A stretch of 64,000 nucleotides of DNA from Iris pallida (GCA_029216955.1 JANAVB010042310.1:1-64000), one strand, 5' to 3'. Positions 1 to 11,127 are shown, counted from the stretch's first letter. Notes: generated from the sequence alone by a model not told the origin. A program made the numbers and translations.

Positions 1-1560
1 CTATGATGCTGGGCGGAAGCGTCGTTGCTGTGTTGACTGGCTTTACATCCGGCCGAATATTGAGCTTGTGAAGAGCAACATCGGGATTAGCCCTGGCATG
101 TCTTTATAGTTCCAGCGAACACATCAATATATTCTTTGACGAGTTCCAGTAGCGATTCTCGCTCTTCGTCTGTCAGGCTTTTACTAATGAAGATTGGTTT
201 TGGAGAAGTCGCTGCCTAGATCCACTTACATGACCTCGTCTTCAGTAGGAGGCTCTTTGTTCAAACCGCTTCTCCCATTGCACATCCAGCTGTTGGGCCC
301 ATGGCTCTAATTCGAGGAGTTCAAGAAAGTCTTCACCTTTGTAAGCATCAGCAAACGCCATATTGATAGACATGACCTGTCTGAATACATCCCGATGCTG
401 ATATCTGAATCAGAAGTTGGTGATCCGGTTGAGTGTGAATGCCAGTCACATTCTTCATCTGAGCTTTCAGGGGTCGTTGTAGGCGTAACATACCCCAGTC
501 CGTATCGGGTCTTGTTGTAGTAGTCTGTGGTTTTCCAACCGGACCAGCGACTTTAAAGGTAATTGTTGACCAGTACCGTACTTCAAACCTGACGTAGTCT
601 CCAGATCATACCCCTATTTTTGCTTGAGATATTGGATTGGGGGCTATATAGATAGAGTGGCAGTCTCCTGGTGTCCGATTCGAGATCGATTTCTTCTATG
701 GTGAAGGGCTATGGATTATTTTTCCGACCGAAGATGATTGGGTGATCCCCTACCTCGATTATGTAGTACGTCTTCCACGGGAGTGAGCTGATTTGTAGTA
801 TAATATTTGTCACCTGTGTATGTAAGTGAGTGCCTATACCGTGTTCCATACATACATTGTACAAAGCTGATTAAGCTCGGTGTAGTTCAAAGTTAGCCCT
901 TTATTGATGAAGTAAGGTATCTTTTCTAGCGGGATTACATCATCTGCGGATGGAACATCGGTGTGAGCAGCCACATACTTGGCCAGTTCTGGTTCTTCTA
1001 CGGCCACCCCCTGTATAAATGAAGACTGAGAGGATGACTTGGACAACTTGATCATTAGGGGTTCTGCTGGTGGAGCAGAACGTGGAGTTGTTGGCAAACT
1101 AGCAACCCCCAGTTTGGTACTCGATGCTGTGCGGGGAGTGGTTGGCTCGCTGGAAGCCCCCGACTTTGTATCGGGGTGACGATTCTTTTTGGGAAGACGT
1201 ATCGTCATTGGCTTGTCAGATGGATTGAGCTTCTCTGTTTGTTGCTGGCCGACTCTAGGCAGTCTGATTTCAGTGGCTCATAATGGATCTTGGCACTTGG
1301 CTGGACTTTGGCAGTCGGATTATCATTCTCCCTTCTTGTGCCGAGAGACTGATTGCGTCCTTACGCAGAACGGCCGTAAGGGGTGCAGACTTGCCAGGTT
1401 TGCGAGCTTGGAGGTGGATCGTCAAGGTTCTTCTGATCCTGTGGTCGTCTCAATGCGAGCTTGCACATCTCCTTCACTAAGGTGTCTTCGACTTTCGTAT
1501 AGGCATGAGTTTGAGTGGTAGGATTCGACCCCTTTGAAGGGATCGATGTCGGCAAATTTG
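1..1560 (-). pseudogene. F1a protease-RT linker and RT start, broken
   Basis: This continues the minus-strand polyprotein after protease. A readable piece at 834-1208 contains the family-specific stretch with PSADDVIPLEKIPYFINKGL, the same as in F1b near 47110-47180. The part before about 250 aligns with the F1b sequence leading into RT (LDAE stop, then the LVKEYIDVFAW-like region). The frame is broken many times. No enzyme function can be assigned to the linker; in Tat-like elements a long spacer between protease and RT is common. RT itself is only touched at the window edge. Confidence 0.7.
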
Positions 1561-1563
1561 TCC

Positions 1564-1950
1564 TCACGAAGCCGTGTTTGTCGATATACTTGAAGCATGG
1601 TGCAGCATGGAAGGCACGATTATGTAATCGTGTATCCAAGGGCGCCCTAAGAGGATATTATAGGAAGTGTTCGCATCTATGACGTAACAGGTTACTTCTG
1701 ACTGAAGGTCGCCGATTTGGCACTTCAAGCAAATCTTTCCAATCGGGTAGCTCCTGCCCGAAATAAAACCGCTGATGGCGGTGCTTGTTGGTGTCAGGCG
1801 ATACATAGGAATGCGGAGATGATGTAACAGACCCTTCGGGATGACGCTTATGGAAGAACCAGGATCAATGTGCATCCGATCCACCTTTACGTCGTCGATG
1901 TATCCAGTGTAGTATAATAGTCGATCATGCAGGTTGGTTTTGATGAGCAT
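1564..1950 (-). pseudogene. F1a retropepsin-like protease
   Basis: An open frame of 128 codons carries the aspartic-protease core. The active-site segment is IDPGSSISVIPKGLL and a later segment is YNILLGRPWIHDY, which matches the conserved glycine/hydrophobic flap-end region of retroviral-type proteases. The enzyme would process the Gag-Pol polyprotein in the virus-like particle. The catalytic triplet reads D-P-G where most families have D-S/T-G, and F1b and F2 share this. The frame overlaps by a few codons the upstream gag-tail frame, so at least one frameshift separates them. This copy is non-functional as part of a broken polyprotein. Confidence 0.8.
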
Positions 1951-2742
1951 ATCCTATGGAGTGAAGACAATATGGGCATCGCTTCCATGCAGGCGCCGTC
2001 TTGGAGATCTGCAGGCGGGCTTTCTCCCGTAAGGTTGACCTGAGCTAGATATGCGTCGGCGTTCTGGAGTGCGTCGCTCAAAGCCGCACGAACATCCTTG
2101 GAGAGTCTCAGGAGCTCGTATAATGACAATTTGGCCGGTGTGTTGGCCAATTGCGCCAAGATGTCAAAGTTGTAGGGCCTTTCCAGTCCATGAGGTGCCT
2201 CTTTTCGGAAGGATTTGTCAAAGCGAGTCTCCTTCGGCCTAGGCTTGTCGGTCGTTGGAGGTTGGAAAGGTCCCGGGGCGTCAGTAGTAGCCGATTGATG
2301 TTCTTCTGTCGAGTTATCTGGTGTAGGTTGGGATTGAGCACCAGACCGAGTAACGACAGCAGCGGCTATTTCGACGTCTATCGAGATTGTGCGGCATGAT
2401 CTGACCTTTCTACTCCCCTTTTTGCCAATGGAGGGTGGTATGGACTGAGTCACTTTGGTACCAAATCTGGATGGACCCACATGACCTCCTCTCGTGACGT
2501 GGTGAGGGGTACCAGACCAGTAGCTGATCTCGAGGAGGTAGAAGATTAGCAATCTCTATTGTCGCCCGAGGGATGGGTACCACGCCGTCTTGAGTCTCTG
2601 TTGGAGGGAAGCTACCGAATTGTACTGACACCATATTGGCTGCCACGTTCACCTCCTCGAAATCAATTGCCAGAGCCTTCGAATCGATGAGATGTTGGAT
2701 GTATCGCTTCAGTTGGTAGCAGTCATGTGTAGCATGGTGGAT
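1887..2742 (-). pseudogene. F1a Gag tail with CHHC knuckle, broken
   Basis: This corresponds to F1b 45280-46080. Near 2690-2760 the minus strand encodes a knuckle with Cys-His-His-Cys spacing (YCHY...HH...DCYQLK), the Tat-type replacement for the usual CCHC nucleocapsid finger. Downstream in the polyprotein comes FDKSFRKEAPHGLERPYN and a helix ending in NADAYLAQVNLTGE, leading into protease. The frame is interrupted by indels, visible as several overlapping open stretches between 2108 and 2652. The inferred role is RNA binding and the Gag-protease spacer. Confidence 0.7.
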
Positions 2743-2902
2743 ATAGCGTGGTAATGACAGTACTTTGGGCTCTCCATTTTCGTCGGTCGAGGTTCCCGTC
2801 TTGGTGGAGGGAGCTGTATTCTATCTCCTTGTATGAGCATATCCAAGATGGGCTTGACATGGCCGTCTTCGAAGGAGTAGGTCATTTGCGGCCATTGCTT
2901 GT

Positions 2903-3409
2903 CTACCGGTTTGACTCAGGTTTCTGGGCTGTGTCGGCCACCATAGCCTGCTTGTCCTTGTTGTCCCGATTGTTGGAGGAGCTACCCTCATTGTTGTTGT
3001 TGGTATTAGGGTGCTTGCCCTTGTCCTCTCCGTCCGAGATGTGCAATCCCAGTTGGCGAGCTTTCTTCAACCTGTCTTCAGCGCTAGTGGCATTGATAAT
3101 AAACGTCTTCCAGTCCTTAAATTGACTTTCACCCATCCAGAGGCTGATTGTTGGAAGCAGTCTCTTTTGGCAAATCTCAATTAAGGAGGAATCCGGATTA
3201 CCGGACGACAACTTCATGGCGGTTTGGCGGAACCACTCAATATAGTTCTTTGTCAGCTTTTTCTTTCCTTGAACGACGTCCATGAGGGTGGACATTGTGA
3301 TGTCCTGTCCTACTTCGTAATCTCTCCAAAACCATACGTTGAAGCTGGCAAAAGAGTGGATGCAGATGTCTGGCAGGTTACGGTACCAGTCGAAGGCGAC
3401 CCCTTCCAA
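2903..3409 (-). pseudogene. F1a Gag capsid-like domain
   Basis: An open frame of 168 codons contains the plant retrotransposon Gag signature: EGVAFDWYRNLPD, then YIEWFRQTAMKL and QKRLLPTISLWMG. This is the capsid-like domain that assembles particles. The same segment occurs in F1b (44637-45000) and in F2 (EGVAFEWFYSLPDGC). The preceding gag N-terminal half is in another frame (3310-3945), so a frameshift lies at about 3310-3400. The C-terminal end runs into a Ser/Asn-rich low-complexity stretch. Confidence 0.8.
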
Positions 3410-5493
3410 TGCCCCGATGAATAATCGTATAAGGATGGCATCGTCATGGGATAGATGGTCGGTGGTGACCTCGAAGTAAGTGATGTACCGACTTGCGGAG
3501 GTCTTTCCATCTTATGGATTGATGTGGAATGGTTTATACTTTGGTTGGAAGGGAACATCTCCACGCAGCGGGATACGGTTGTCGTATCCTGAGGTCTTGG
3601 CAATTTTCTCGGGGTGGAACATGGCCGGAGTTCCTGGACCTCTCTTTGCCTCCTGGCCTCGTCTGCAGCGGTAGGAGCCGACATTTCAGGAAGATTATTG
3701 CCCGGGTTCGGTGCCGCTGAGTTCGAGTCTGCATTGACCGCGGGACCCAAGTTTGTTTGGCGAGGCATCCCTCCTTGCAGAGTAGGGAGGGCTGCTTTGA
3801 TCTCGTCCACGGATTTGACCAAAGTGCACAGTACGGCCTCCAGAGTGTCGATGCGTTGGTGATCACTGGGACCATCTTTTCGTTGTTTGTCATGAATGCC
3901 GTCTTGACATGAGTAGAAGTGGAAGGGATGGTGGATGACGTACACTTCGTATCATACCCCTGTATCGAGAAGTCATCAGGGTATGTGGGAATTCACCTCT
4001 GATTCGAACTCAAAAGGAACAGTACCCCAGCTTCGAGTTCGTCTCGTCTTGGGAGTTGTAGACGTCCTCGGGGACGTCGGGATTTGCTACATCTAATGGA
4101 GAGTTGTTTCCCCCGGCTCGTCTCTTTGGAATATTGGATTGTCGTGAATGGAGGAGTGCTACCTCCAATTCTTGTAACCCTCAGTGACGTGGATGATGAA
4201 TCTCCCACTGTAGCAGATTTCATCTTTGAACGGGTACCTTAGAAAACTCCGGTGGTGGGCAACCATTTAGATGACAGTTTCTTAGTCATAGTGGTTAAAA
4301 TTTTTGGGCTGGAAACGTTTATCTTCTTCTCTCTTCCATCGACGAGGATTTTCTGAGCAGAGTTGTAGGAGACGACGGGAAGTGCCTCATCTCTGAACAT
4401 GGTTGTTGCAGTCTTTGGAAGACGGACTGCGGTCTTCTCGTACCGTCGCGTTATTGCAACAGTAGTTGACGATGCTTGGGTCAGTGACGTCCGTGGGAGG
4501 ACTCTTTGCACCCCGAGGCCTCTTCTCTTTCCTTGTGCTTTTGGAGGATAGCCTCACGCAAGTCAGATGGGTCCGGAATGACCATGTTTGCTCCTGGATT
4601 TTAGGAGACTTTTGGGAACCACTCTGTCCGTTTACCGTCGGAGGCTGGACTCGAGTGGTTCTGTACAACTTCCATCAGAGGCCGCATAACGGTATGTGGA
4701 ACGCTCGGATGGTCAGAGGTCGGGACAGCGGACTGAGCTTGCCAAGCTAAGCTGCCCTAGACTTCTTCATTCTAGTGCATGAGGGCACATAATAGGAAGA
4801 GTCTAAATGGTGCTGGAGAGAGTCAGACATGTTTTCTTGGGAGCACGAGAGATTAGGACCATAGGAGAGGCGATCGAAGATTGAGCCGCGTGGAGCAGGC
4901 GGCATGCGGCTGGAATCAACAGTCTTCATGCGGCTGGCAGTCGTAGCCGTATGGGCTTTCTTCATACGGCTGGAAGTCTCAGCCACATAAGTCTTCTCCA
5001 TGCGGCTGGAAATTCTAGCCACATGAGTGTTATGCATTCGGATGGCAGTGTCGGCCACATGGACATCATGCATGCGACTAGCAATCTCGGCCGCATGAGT
5101 CTTCGGCCTGCGGCTAGTGCCTTTGTTCGGCTTCTTCCTGGACTACATAGAATCACTCTTTGCCCTGCAAGTTCAGCATCATAGTGCTTTCCTTTGTCGG
5201 ACTTGGGGACAGCAGAGTCCTCTATGGTTTGAAGTGGAGCCGCATGAGACTTGCCTTCGCCGTCTTGGACAGCAGAGTGTACTCCGTCCAGAGCTTGGGG
5301 AGGAGCAAATAACTTTGGCCTCCACTCCCTGCGAGCTTTTTTTATGCGGGTTCGCTTCTGGACGGGCCAGCGCTCCCGTCGGAGAGCATTTCTTCAAACG
5401 CCTGTTGGTCGAAGCGGACGACCATCTTGTTGTGTGGAGCCAAGTTTGGCTGCATCCGATTGCATCACCAACTTCTCAGCCGTGGAGAAGTTT
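3410..5493 (-). pseudogene. F1a Gag N-terminal half with HAA...SRM repeats, broken
   Basis: This is the minus-strand sequence from just after the primer site to the capsid-like domain. It is broken into pieces (3310-3945, 4239-4511, 4387-4668, 4747-5073) that align with the single open frame of F1b at 42540-44620. At 4880-5110 the protein has tandem degenerate repeats of about 15-17 residues of the type HVAxISSRMxx. At DNA level these are alternating CATGCGGC and AGCCGCATG motifs, the same motif that fills the LTR. Apart from the repeat the region looks disordered and rich in Ser/Thr/Pro. Confidence 0.7.
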
Positions 5494-5510
5494 GTCCCCA
5501 AGAGTTTCCA
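5494..5510 (-). other. F1a primer-binding site, tRNA-Arg type
   Basis: Three bases inside the LTR end, the minus strand reads TGGAAACTCTTGGGGAC. F1b has TGGCGACTCTACTGGGGAC and F2 has TGGTGACACTGCTGGGAC at the same place. This layout matches the Arg-type primer site I recall for Tat/Ogre-like plant elements. This copy has lost the CG of the core and one internal base. Confidence 0.75.
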
Positions 5511-5865
5511 TCGTGTTTGCCATAAATTATAAAGAACAGAATAATTATATCGAAGGACTGGACTTTTACTTTACAATACAAACTCTCTTGTACAAAAAAA
5601 GCCTAGGGACGAAAATCTAGGTACAACAATCTAAGTACAATTATTTATTTTAGATTCTGGAGGGTGACGGTAGAGGCTCGGAAAAGCGACGGCAGCTCTG
5701 CCTTACTCCTTGGACGATCGGATGCAGCCTTGGCTCCGAGGAAGAAATGCTCTCAGGATGCCCTCTGTGTGTGCCTTTGTCTCTCTGCACTCTCTCTTCA
5801 AGTCTCTCCAGGTGCTCTAGTGCTCTAGCAAAAAAGTCCTCTTTCGCAAGGGAATGGCACCTTGC

Positions 5866-5873
5866 TATTTATA
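5866..5873 (-). promoter_or_regulatory. TATA box of the F1a LTR
   Basis: The minus strand reads TATAAATA inside CCTATAAATAGCAAGGTGCC. The equivalent sequence in F1b is at 42127-42134, so it is conserved between copies. Transcription should start roughly 30 bases to its left, in the GA-rich leader. Confidence 0.75.
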
Positions 5874-6251
5874 GGAGTGGGATGCGATCATTAGGGTTTG
5901 CAATGATTGCCTCCTTGAGAAGTCGACGGTTAGAGATTAATTAATCTGGGCCATTAATTCTGATTGTAGCGAACCTAGGCAATTAATGTGGATTACATCA
6001 TATCCGTGGGTAATTAATGATGATTGCCATAAATCTTCATGATTTGTTATGCCAAGCTCGGATCTCCCGCCACGTATTCAATTTGCATGATTGCAAATGA
6101 TCTGATTTGATCCCAGTAATTATGAGGATGGCACTAAACCTGGTTGTTAGGATTTGTTGATGAATCTTGATCGATTTGATACCACGTGTCCCATTATTAT
6201 TATGCTGCTAGCTGTAGGGACGCAAGAAAAACTAAGCTTCTGCCACGTGTC

Positions 6252-6828
6252 TTAACCGCGAGCCGCATGAGGATTGTTCTCTATTGAGCCGCATAAGACT
6301 GGCCACATATGGAAATAATCTGAGCCGCATGAGCGTAGGCGACCACATGATGGGTGGATTCTCAGTAAGCCGCATAAAGATAGTCTTCGTGAGACGCATG
6401 AGGTGGCCTCTCTCTGAGCCGCATGGGGTAGCCTCTGCCTGAGCCGCATGGGGTGGCCTCTCTCTGAGCCACATGGGGTGGCCTCTGCTTGAGCCGCATG
6501 CTGTCCATGTGTCAAGGCCGCATGAAGGATTTTGGGGTTTGATGGATCGTGTCAGAGATTTCCTTCGTTTCTCTAGGAGTCTATCATTATGACAAAGTCA
6601 TTATTGCAGCTTTATGTCAGAGCCATCAATTCTCCTTTACGTCAGAGCATTAAATAGGGCCTTTGCTTAATGGCCAATTGTAGAAGCAAACCGCAGAAGG
6701 CCACGTGGTGTTGCTTGAGCCGCATGTCCAAACTGGTAACTTTTGAACCGTATGACTCTCTTAAGCCGCATGAAGCTCTTCTATTTTTGAACCGCATGGG
6801 TTTTCCTGTTCTGAGCCGCATGAGCAAT
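6252..6828 (+). repeat. GAGCCGCATG motif array in F1a U3
   Basis: About 14 degenerate copies of GAGCCGCATGrgg lie in 580 bases. Between 6408 and 6500 the spacing becomes regular at about 24 bases, four units of the form GGTGGCCTCTCTCTGAGCCGCATG. A second cluster lies at 6715-6825. The F1b LTR carries the reverse complement, CATGCGGCTC, at about the same place. The array explains the spurious Arg/Leu/Ser-rich open frames seen on both strands here. Confidence 0.85.
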
Positions 6829-6853
6829 CATGTTCCTTTTCTATGCTTCTACA

Positions 6854-7768
6854 GATGTACCTTAGGCAAATAGATATATTGCATAGAGTGCCAGTCAATA
6901 TAGTGTCAGACAGAGATTCGAGGTTTACGTTGTACTTTTGGCGGAGTCTTCAAGAGAGTTTGGGAACCCATCTCAAGTTTAGTTCAGCTTATCATTCGCA
7001 ACAGATGGTCAGTCAGAGCGCATAAATCAAACTCTCGAAGATATGTTATGATCCTATACACTTGACTTTGGTGGTTCGTGAAAAGATCACCTACACCTAA
7101 TGGAGTTCTCCTACAATAATAGTTTTTAGGCCAGTATTCAGATGGCACCGTTTGAGGCATTGTGTGGCAGGAAGTACAGATCACCTTTAGCCTGGGATGA
7201 TGTAGGTGAGAGGCAGATGCTTAGTCCAGAGATGGTTACATAGACTATCGAGGTGGTCAGACAAGTCAGAGATCGTCTTCGAGTTGCACAGGATCGTCAA
7301 CGCCATTGGACCGATTCTTATCGACATCCTCCTGAGTTTTCTATCAGCGACCATGTATTTATTAGGATCTTGCCTACCCGTGGCGTCATTCGATTCGATA
7401 TACGGGGAAAGCTTATCCTAAGTATATAGGACCGTTTGATATTCTCGAACGAGTAGGTGATGTGTCCTATCGTCTCGCTCTTCCGTCGTCGTTACATGAG
7501 ACATGATGTATTCCATATATCTTAATTGCGACGGTACATTTCAAATTTGAGCCATATCCTTGATTACTCAGAATTGGTTGTTGCTACCAACCTTTTGTAT
7601 GAGGAAAGGCTCATATCCATATTGGACCAAAGAGAGAAGGTACTCAAGAACACGACTATTAGTTTAGTCCATGTTGCTTGGGGCCATCACTCTTTGGGAG
7701 AGTCAACATGGGAACGTGAGGATGATATCCGTTGCGATATCCACACATGTTTGATTCATAAGGTATAA
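6854..7768 (+). pseudogene. Chromovirus A integrase C-terminus and chromodomain
   Basis: Several frames read together as the end of chromovirus pol. First comes YLRQIDILHRVPVNIVSDRD, the strand before the second catalytic Asp of integrase. Next is ESLGTHLKFSSAYHSQ, then MAPFEALCGRKYRSPLAWDD, then a basic C-terminal region with RLRVAQDRQRHW. Last comes a chromodomain-like tail: YEERLISILDQREKVLKNTT followed by STWEREDDIRC. That tail is the mark of chromoviruses (Tekay/Del-like), thought to steer integration. The 5' part is missing because F1a is inserted at 6853/6854. At least six stops or frameshifts show it is dead. Confidence 0.85.
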
Positions 7769-7911
7769 TATCTTCCTTATGCCCTATGCTTTTAATTCCT
7801 CGCTTGCATGAATGATTGCTTGTTTAATTGCTAGTCGTAGATTGCCTGTAGTTAGTATAGCTTGTCCCGATACCTCTATCCTATTTATTAAATTTCGAGG
7901 ACATAATTCTT

Positions 7912-7927
7912 TTAAGGTGGGTAGAGT
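7912..7927 (+). other. Chromovirus A polypurine tract
   Basis: TTAAGGTGGGTAGAG follows the conserved 3' leader AAATTTCGAGGACATAAT and lies directly before the LTR start TGTTAC. This is the plus-strand primer for reverse transcription. The reverse complement of the same block occurs at 53605-53640 in element D. Confidence 0.75.
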
Positions 7928-7939
7928 TGTTACTTCTGT

Positions 7940-8790
7940 TTCTTATTATACGCACTTTTAGTATACGTATTCAGATTTCTGACATATGTCAGGTGAACCG
8001 TAGTTAGACTTGTCATGCTTAGCTTTGGCTTGGTTTATTTTGGTTCGGTTTGGCTTGGTTTTTTTGGTTTGGTTTGGTTTGGGTTGAGACGGGAAGTTTG
8101 ATATATAAGTCCTCTCTCTCTCCTACATTACTTTTTTATTTATTTATTTTTTCTTCTCCATAACTCCTCCCACCTACCAAAACCCTAGACAAGTACAACT
8201 TGCTTTATAATGGACCTCAAGTTTTATTGTTCTATTCTCGTCTTTACTTGATTTTAAGCCTCTTTAGAACTTGACATTTTTGGTATTGATGGACGAATTC
8301 TTGTAGATCTAAGTTTGTAACTTTTTCAGTTTTTTCTAGTTTTGATCCCTTTATGTCACTCCTATTTTCCGTTGTATGTATTTTCAGTATACGTATACGA
8401 ATTTCTAACATTTGTCAGGTGGACCATAATTAGACTTGTCTTACTTAGCCTAGTCTTGGTTTAATCTTGACTTAGTTTATTTTAATTTGGTTCGGTTCAA
8501 TTTGACTTGGCCTGGCTTGGTTTGTTTTGGTTTGAGATGGAGATATTTTGTATAAAAACTAACTCCTTCTCTCTCCTCCATTATTTATATTTACTTCTTC
8601 ATCTTCTTTATTTACTCCTCCCACCTACCAAGCCCTAGGCAAGTGCAACTTGCTTCATAATGGATCTCAAGTTTTATTATTCCATTCTCTTCCTTACTTG
8701 ATTCTAAGCCTCTTTAGAACTTGACATTTTTGGGTTTGATGAATGGATTCTTGTAGATCTAAGTTTGAAACTTTTTCGGTTTTCCTTAGT
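7940..8790 (+). repeat. Two-copy 426-bp tandem duplication in LTR A
   Basis: GTATACGTAT at 7961 recurs at 8387. What follows is repeated in order: TCAGGTGRACCRTA, a GGTTTGGTTTGG-rich stretch, CTCCTCCCACCTACCAA, GCAACTTGCTT, TTGTAGATCTAAGTTTG. The two copies have clearly diverged. The duplicated block appears to contain a core promoter, since a TATA-like segment (ATATATAAG at 8101, TTGTATAAAAAC at 8549) precedes a pyrimidine-rich stretch in each. Confidence 0.8.
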
Positions 8791-8944
8791 TTTGATCTTC
8801 GAAACTTGGTTACTTTCGAGATCTAATGGTTTCATGTTGTAGGGAATTCAATTCTACCCAAATTTGGCTTTTGAACCGCTTGATTTCGACTTCGTATGAT
8901 AAAGTTATGTCATTTTCGTGTTCATGGGTTCCCCACACCTTTTG

Positions 8945-9440
8945 GTGTTGTCGGGACGATGAACAGTGCCGCGCGCAACTTGCGTGCCGTGCGCCGTGGG
9001 CATTTTTGCTCGTGCGTGCAATGCAACTTGCGCGTCGCGTGCCGTGCTGCTGTGCAACGTGAGCCGTGCTTGCGCACAACGTACGTCGTGGGCGGTTTTG
9101 CTCGCATACGCAATGCAACTTACGTGCTGCGCATGATTTTCTGCCATACAACGTGCGCCACGCTTGCGCGCAATATACGCCGTGGGCATTTTTGCTCACG
9201 TGCGCAATACAACTTGTGCACCGCGCACCTCGCTGTCGCGCAACGTGCGCCGTGCTTGTGCACAACGTAACTTGCACGACTCGCGCCGTGTTGCCGTGCA
9301 ACGTACGTCGTGCTTGCATGCAACGTGCACCGTGGGCGGTTTTGCTAACTCGCGCAGCCCAACTTGTGTGTCGTGCAACGTGTGCCGTGCTTGCGCACAA
9401 CGTGCGCCGTGGGTAGTTTTGCTTGTGCACCAGTGCGCAA
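8945..9440 (+). repeat. GC-rich degenerate minisatellite
   Basis: Variants of GCAACTTGCGTGCCGTGC, CAACGTGCGCCGTG and GTGGGCGGTTTTGCT recur five times or more, with the last motif at about 8994, 9088, 9180, 9330 and 9410. Base composition is sharply richer in G+C than the AT-rich LTR around it. The many open frames on both strands with repeated Cys-Ala-Arg-Thr composition come from this repeat and are not genes. Confidence 0.85.
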
Positions 9441-10915
9441 ATCACTAGAATTGATTGTTTTTGCCCGTTTGAGCTATTTTGTAGCTAAAATCTTGAAAAA
9501 CTCAAACATGAAAGTTGTAGATCTTTGTCTTAGCTTCAAGAATCTTCATGTCTCACTTTAATCAAAATTCATATGTGACTTATGGTTTCAGTTACACTTG
9601 GGTGCTCTCGATCTTCTTTGCATGTTTTCTATACTTGGCCTAAATTGCGATGACCCGACTTAACCACCAGTTGGCATTGAACTAGTGACTTGGATTTGAG
9701 CATGAGAATTCTAGGCTATGAATCAGAACTTGACATGAACATGAAAACGTGATCTATATTAACATGATAATTCTTGGTAGTGGCCCGTCGAGGCGCACTC
9801 TTGATAAGCAACCTTGACATGAAAATTCTTGATAGTGGTCTGTTGTAACGCACTCTTGACATGATAAGTAACCTAACATGACATGTAAGCCTTGAATACT
9901 GTTGCGAAGGCTATCTCAACTCGCTAAGTAACTCTTATCTTGACACCATGGATGATTGTGCCTGTACAAGCTACATGTCTCGTCTTGCATCATGTCTAGG
10001 ACATGGATTCCTGATTACCATGGTCAGGAATTCATATTGAATCTGACCAGGATAATGACTAGATTGATCAAGTAGCTCATAAAGAGATTTTTCAGTCACA
10101 GGCAATCCTTTTATCTGAGCACCTTAAGTGGACTTGTAGCCTGCCGTCGAGTAGGATGCATTTCCAGCACACTATCATGTGTTGCACCTCCAAGTCACCT
10201 AATCAACTCTCTCAACATGTGTCAGGATAACATGGATAGTCTGCAGGGCTTGTGACTTTTGGAATATCTCATTGCATCTTGCTATTAAATAGGCTTGTGA
10301 CAACCCTAGTTAGTTAAAGTATCAAGCCGTACTCATTGCTTGGCCGTGAATTATGAATAGAATCTAGTCTAGTCTTGTCTAGACAGTGCCAGTTATGATT
10401 ACTTTACTGCATTACTGTTTATGCTTTACTCTTATCAATAAATGGTTAGAGTCTAAGCTCTGTTCAGGTGAAGGGTTACAACCCTAGTCCTTATTCGGTT
10501 TACGGGTTGTAACTTGGTTACCGAAATAGTTTCTTAGTTATCTTATCGTTTATCCCCCTATTATCCTAACTCCAGTTTTCTTGTTATTATTTATATCTTG
10601 TGATCGAATATGCTGGTTTAGTTCCTAAGTGAAGCCTCCTTTGTAGTACTTGCTCTTCTGGGTTCTGACCCAGCTGGTTTTGTATGGTCATATTTCGGAG
10701 TAGCACCCGAGGATCTACTTGCCTTCCAGCCAGATGATGAATACCAGACGTAATCCTGACAACGAGTGGGTTTCTTATTTTGCTCCCCCACTTTATTGTA
10801 AATTATTCTTTTGAGGCGTTTAGCTGCCGAGCAAGTGTTAGCTCGTATTGAAACTTTAATTTCTGTCTGCCTACGAGCTGTTACATGATTGACAAATCTT
10901 AGGGTTGTTCATGTA
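9441..10915. other. Gene-free 3' part of LTR A
   Basis: No gene, RNA gene or tandem array was recognised. The sequence is unique-looking AT-rich DNA. CATGACAT/CTTGACATGA phrases recur at 9735-9880 (ACATGAAAATTCTTG and similar), suggesting short local duplication. This is read as U3/R/U5 of the long LTR. Confidence 0.5.
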
Positions 10916-11127
10916 CACTACAACAAATAGGACATACAATAGCAGTTTATCTATCGCGTTCAAGCCTCCCTACTATAGAATGTCATCATCAATAGCGTTC
11001 CTTCCGCAGTGCTATTAAAATAGAATACAATAGCAGTTTATCTATAGCGTTCGAGCCTCCCTGCTATTATAATATAATCATCTATAGCGTTCATATTGAA
11101 GTGCTATTAAACGTTCATACAATAGTA
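10916..11127 (+). mobile_element. CACTA-type terminal fragment
   Basis: It begins CACTACAACAAATAGGACAT, the CACTA terminus, and contains two diverged copies of a block of about 91 bases with ATAGCAGTTTATCTAT, AGCGTTC and CTCCCTGCTAT. It matches, in reverse orientation, the last 200 bases of the complete element at 17397-17936. The opposite terminus is missing: the sequence runs to ACAATAGTA and then straight into the RT frame of F2. It is therefore a truncated end rather than a whole element. Confidence 0.75.

Larger units (their letters stand above)
1..6853 (-). mobile_element. Tat-type Ty3/gypsy retrotransposon F1a, 5' LTR to RT start, cut by window edge
   Basis: Read right to left this is 5' LTR (5514-6853), Arg-type primer site, gag, protease, linker and the first codons of RT, where the window begins. 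It is a sister copy of the plus-strand element at 41218-49962: base 1 corresponds to about 48085 there, and the U5 block at 5514-5740 matches 42290-42506. The insertion is in the integrase frame of a plus-strand chromovirus, which resumes at 6854. Many stop codons and frameshifts make it non-functional. The other half of the element and its 3' LTR lie outside the window, so a target-site duplication cannot be checked. Confidence 0.9.
5514..6853 (-). repeat. F1a 5' LTR (1340 bp)
   Basis: On the minus strand the LTR begins TGTAGAAGCATAG at 6853 and ends AAACA at 5514, followed by CGA and the primer site. It aligns with the F1b LTR (41218-42506) at both ends and throughout U5. U3 (about 5880-6853) contains about 14 copies of a GAGCCGCATG motif (plus-strand reading) and G-box sequences such as CCACGTGTC at 6182-6190 and 6243-6251. 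A CT/GA-rich tract at 5770-5850 follows the TATA box, as in F1b. Only one LTR of this copy is in the window. Confidence 0.85.
7928..10892 (+). repeat. Chromovirus A 3' LTR, about 2.97 kb
   Basis: The start at 7928 (TGTTACTTCTG) is set by the polypurine tract. The end is less sure: I take GATTGACA at about 10892 as the TG..CA terminus, but sequence up to 10915 could belong too. Inside are a 426-base tandem duplication (7940-8790), a GC-rich minisatellite (8945-9440), and then AT-rich DNA without genes. At 10640-10780 there is a segment with GACCCAGCTGGTTTTGTA and CCAGCCAGATGATGA resembling the late part of chromovirus LTRs. No second copy of this LTR is in the window. Confidence 0.65.

Noticed and set aside
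6252..6828. Array of spaced motifs that might suggest a CRISPR
   Set aside because: The DNA is from a plant. The unit is 24 bases with degenerate copies and no unique spacers, and it lies in U3 of an LTR.
8810..9561. Many overlapping open frames of 60-211 codons on both strands
   Set aside because: They arise from the GC-rich minisatellite, which has few stops in any frame. Composition is biased and no domain is present.
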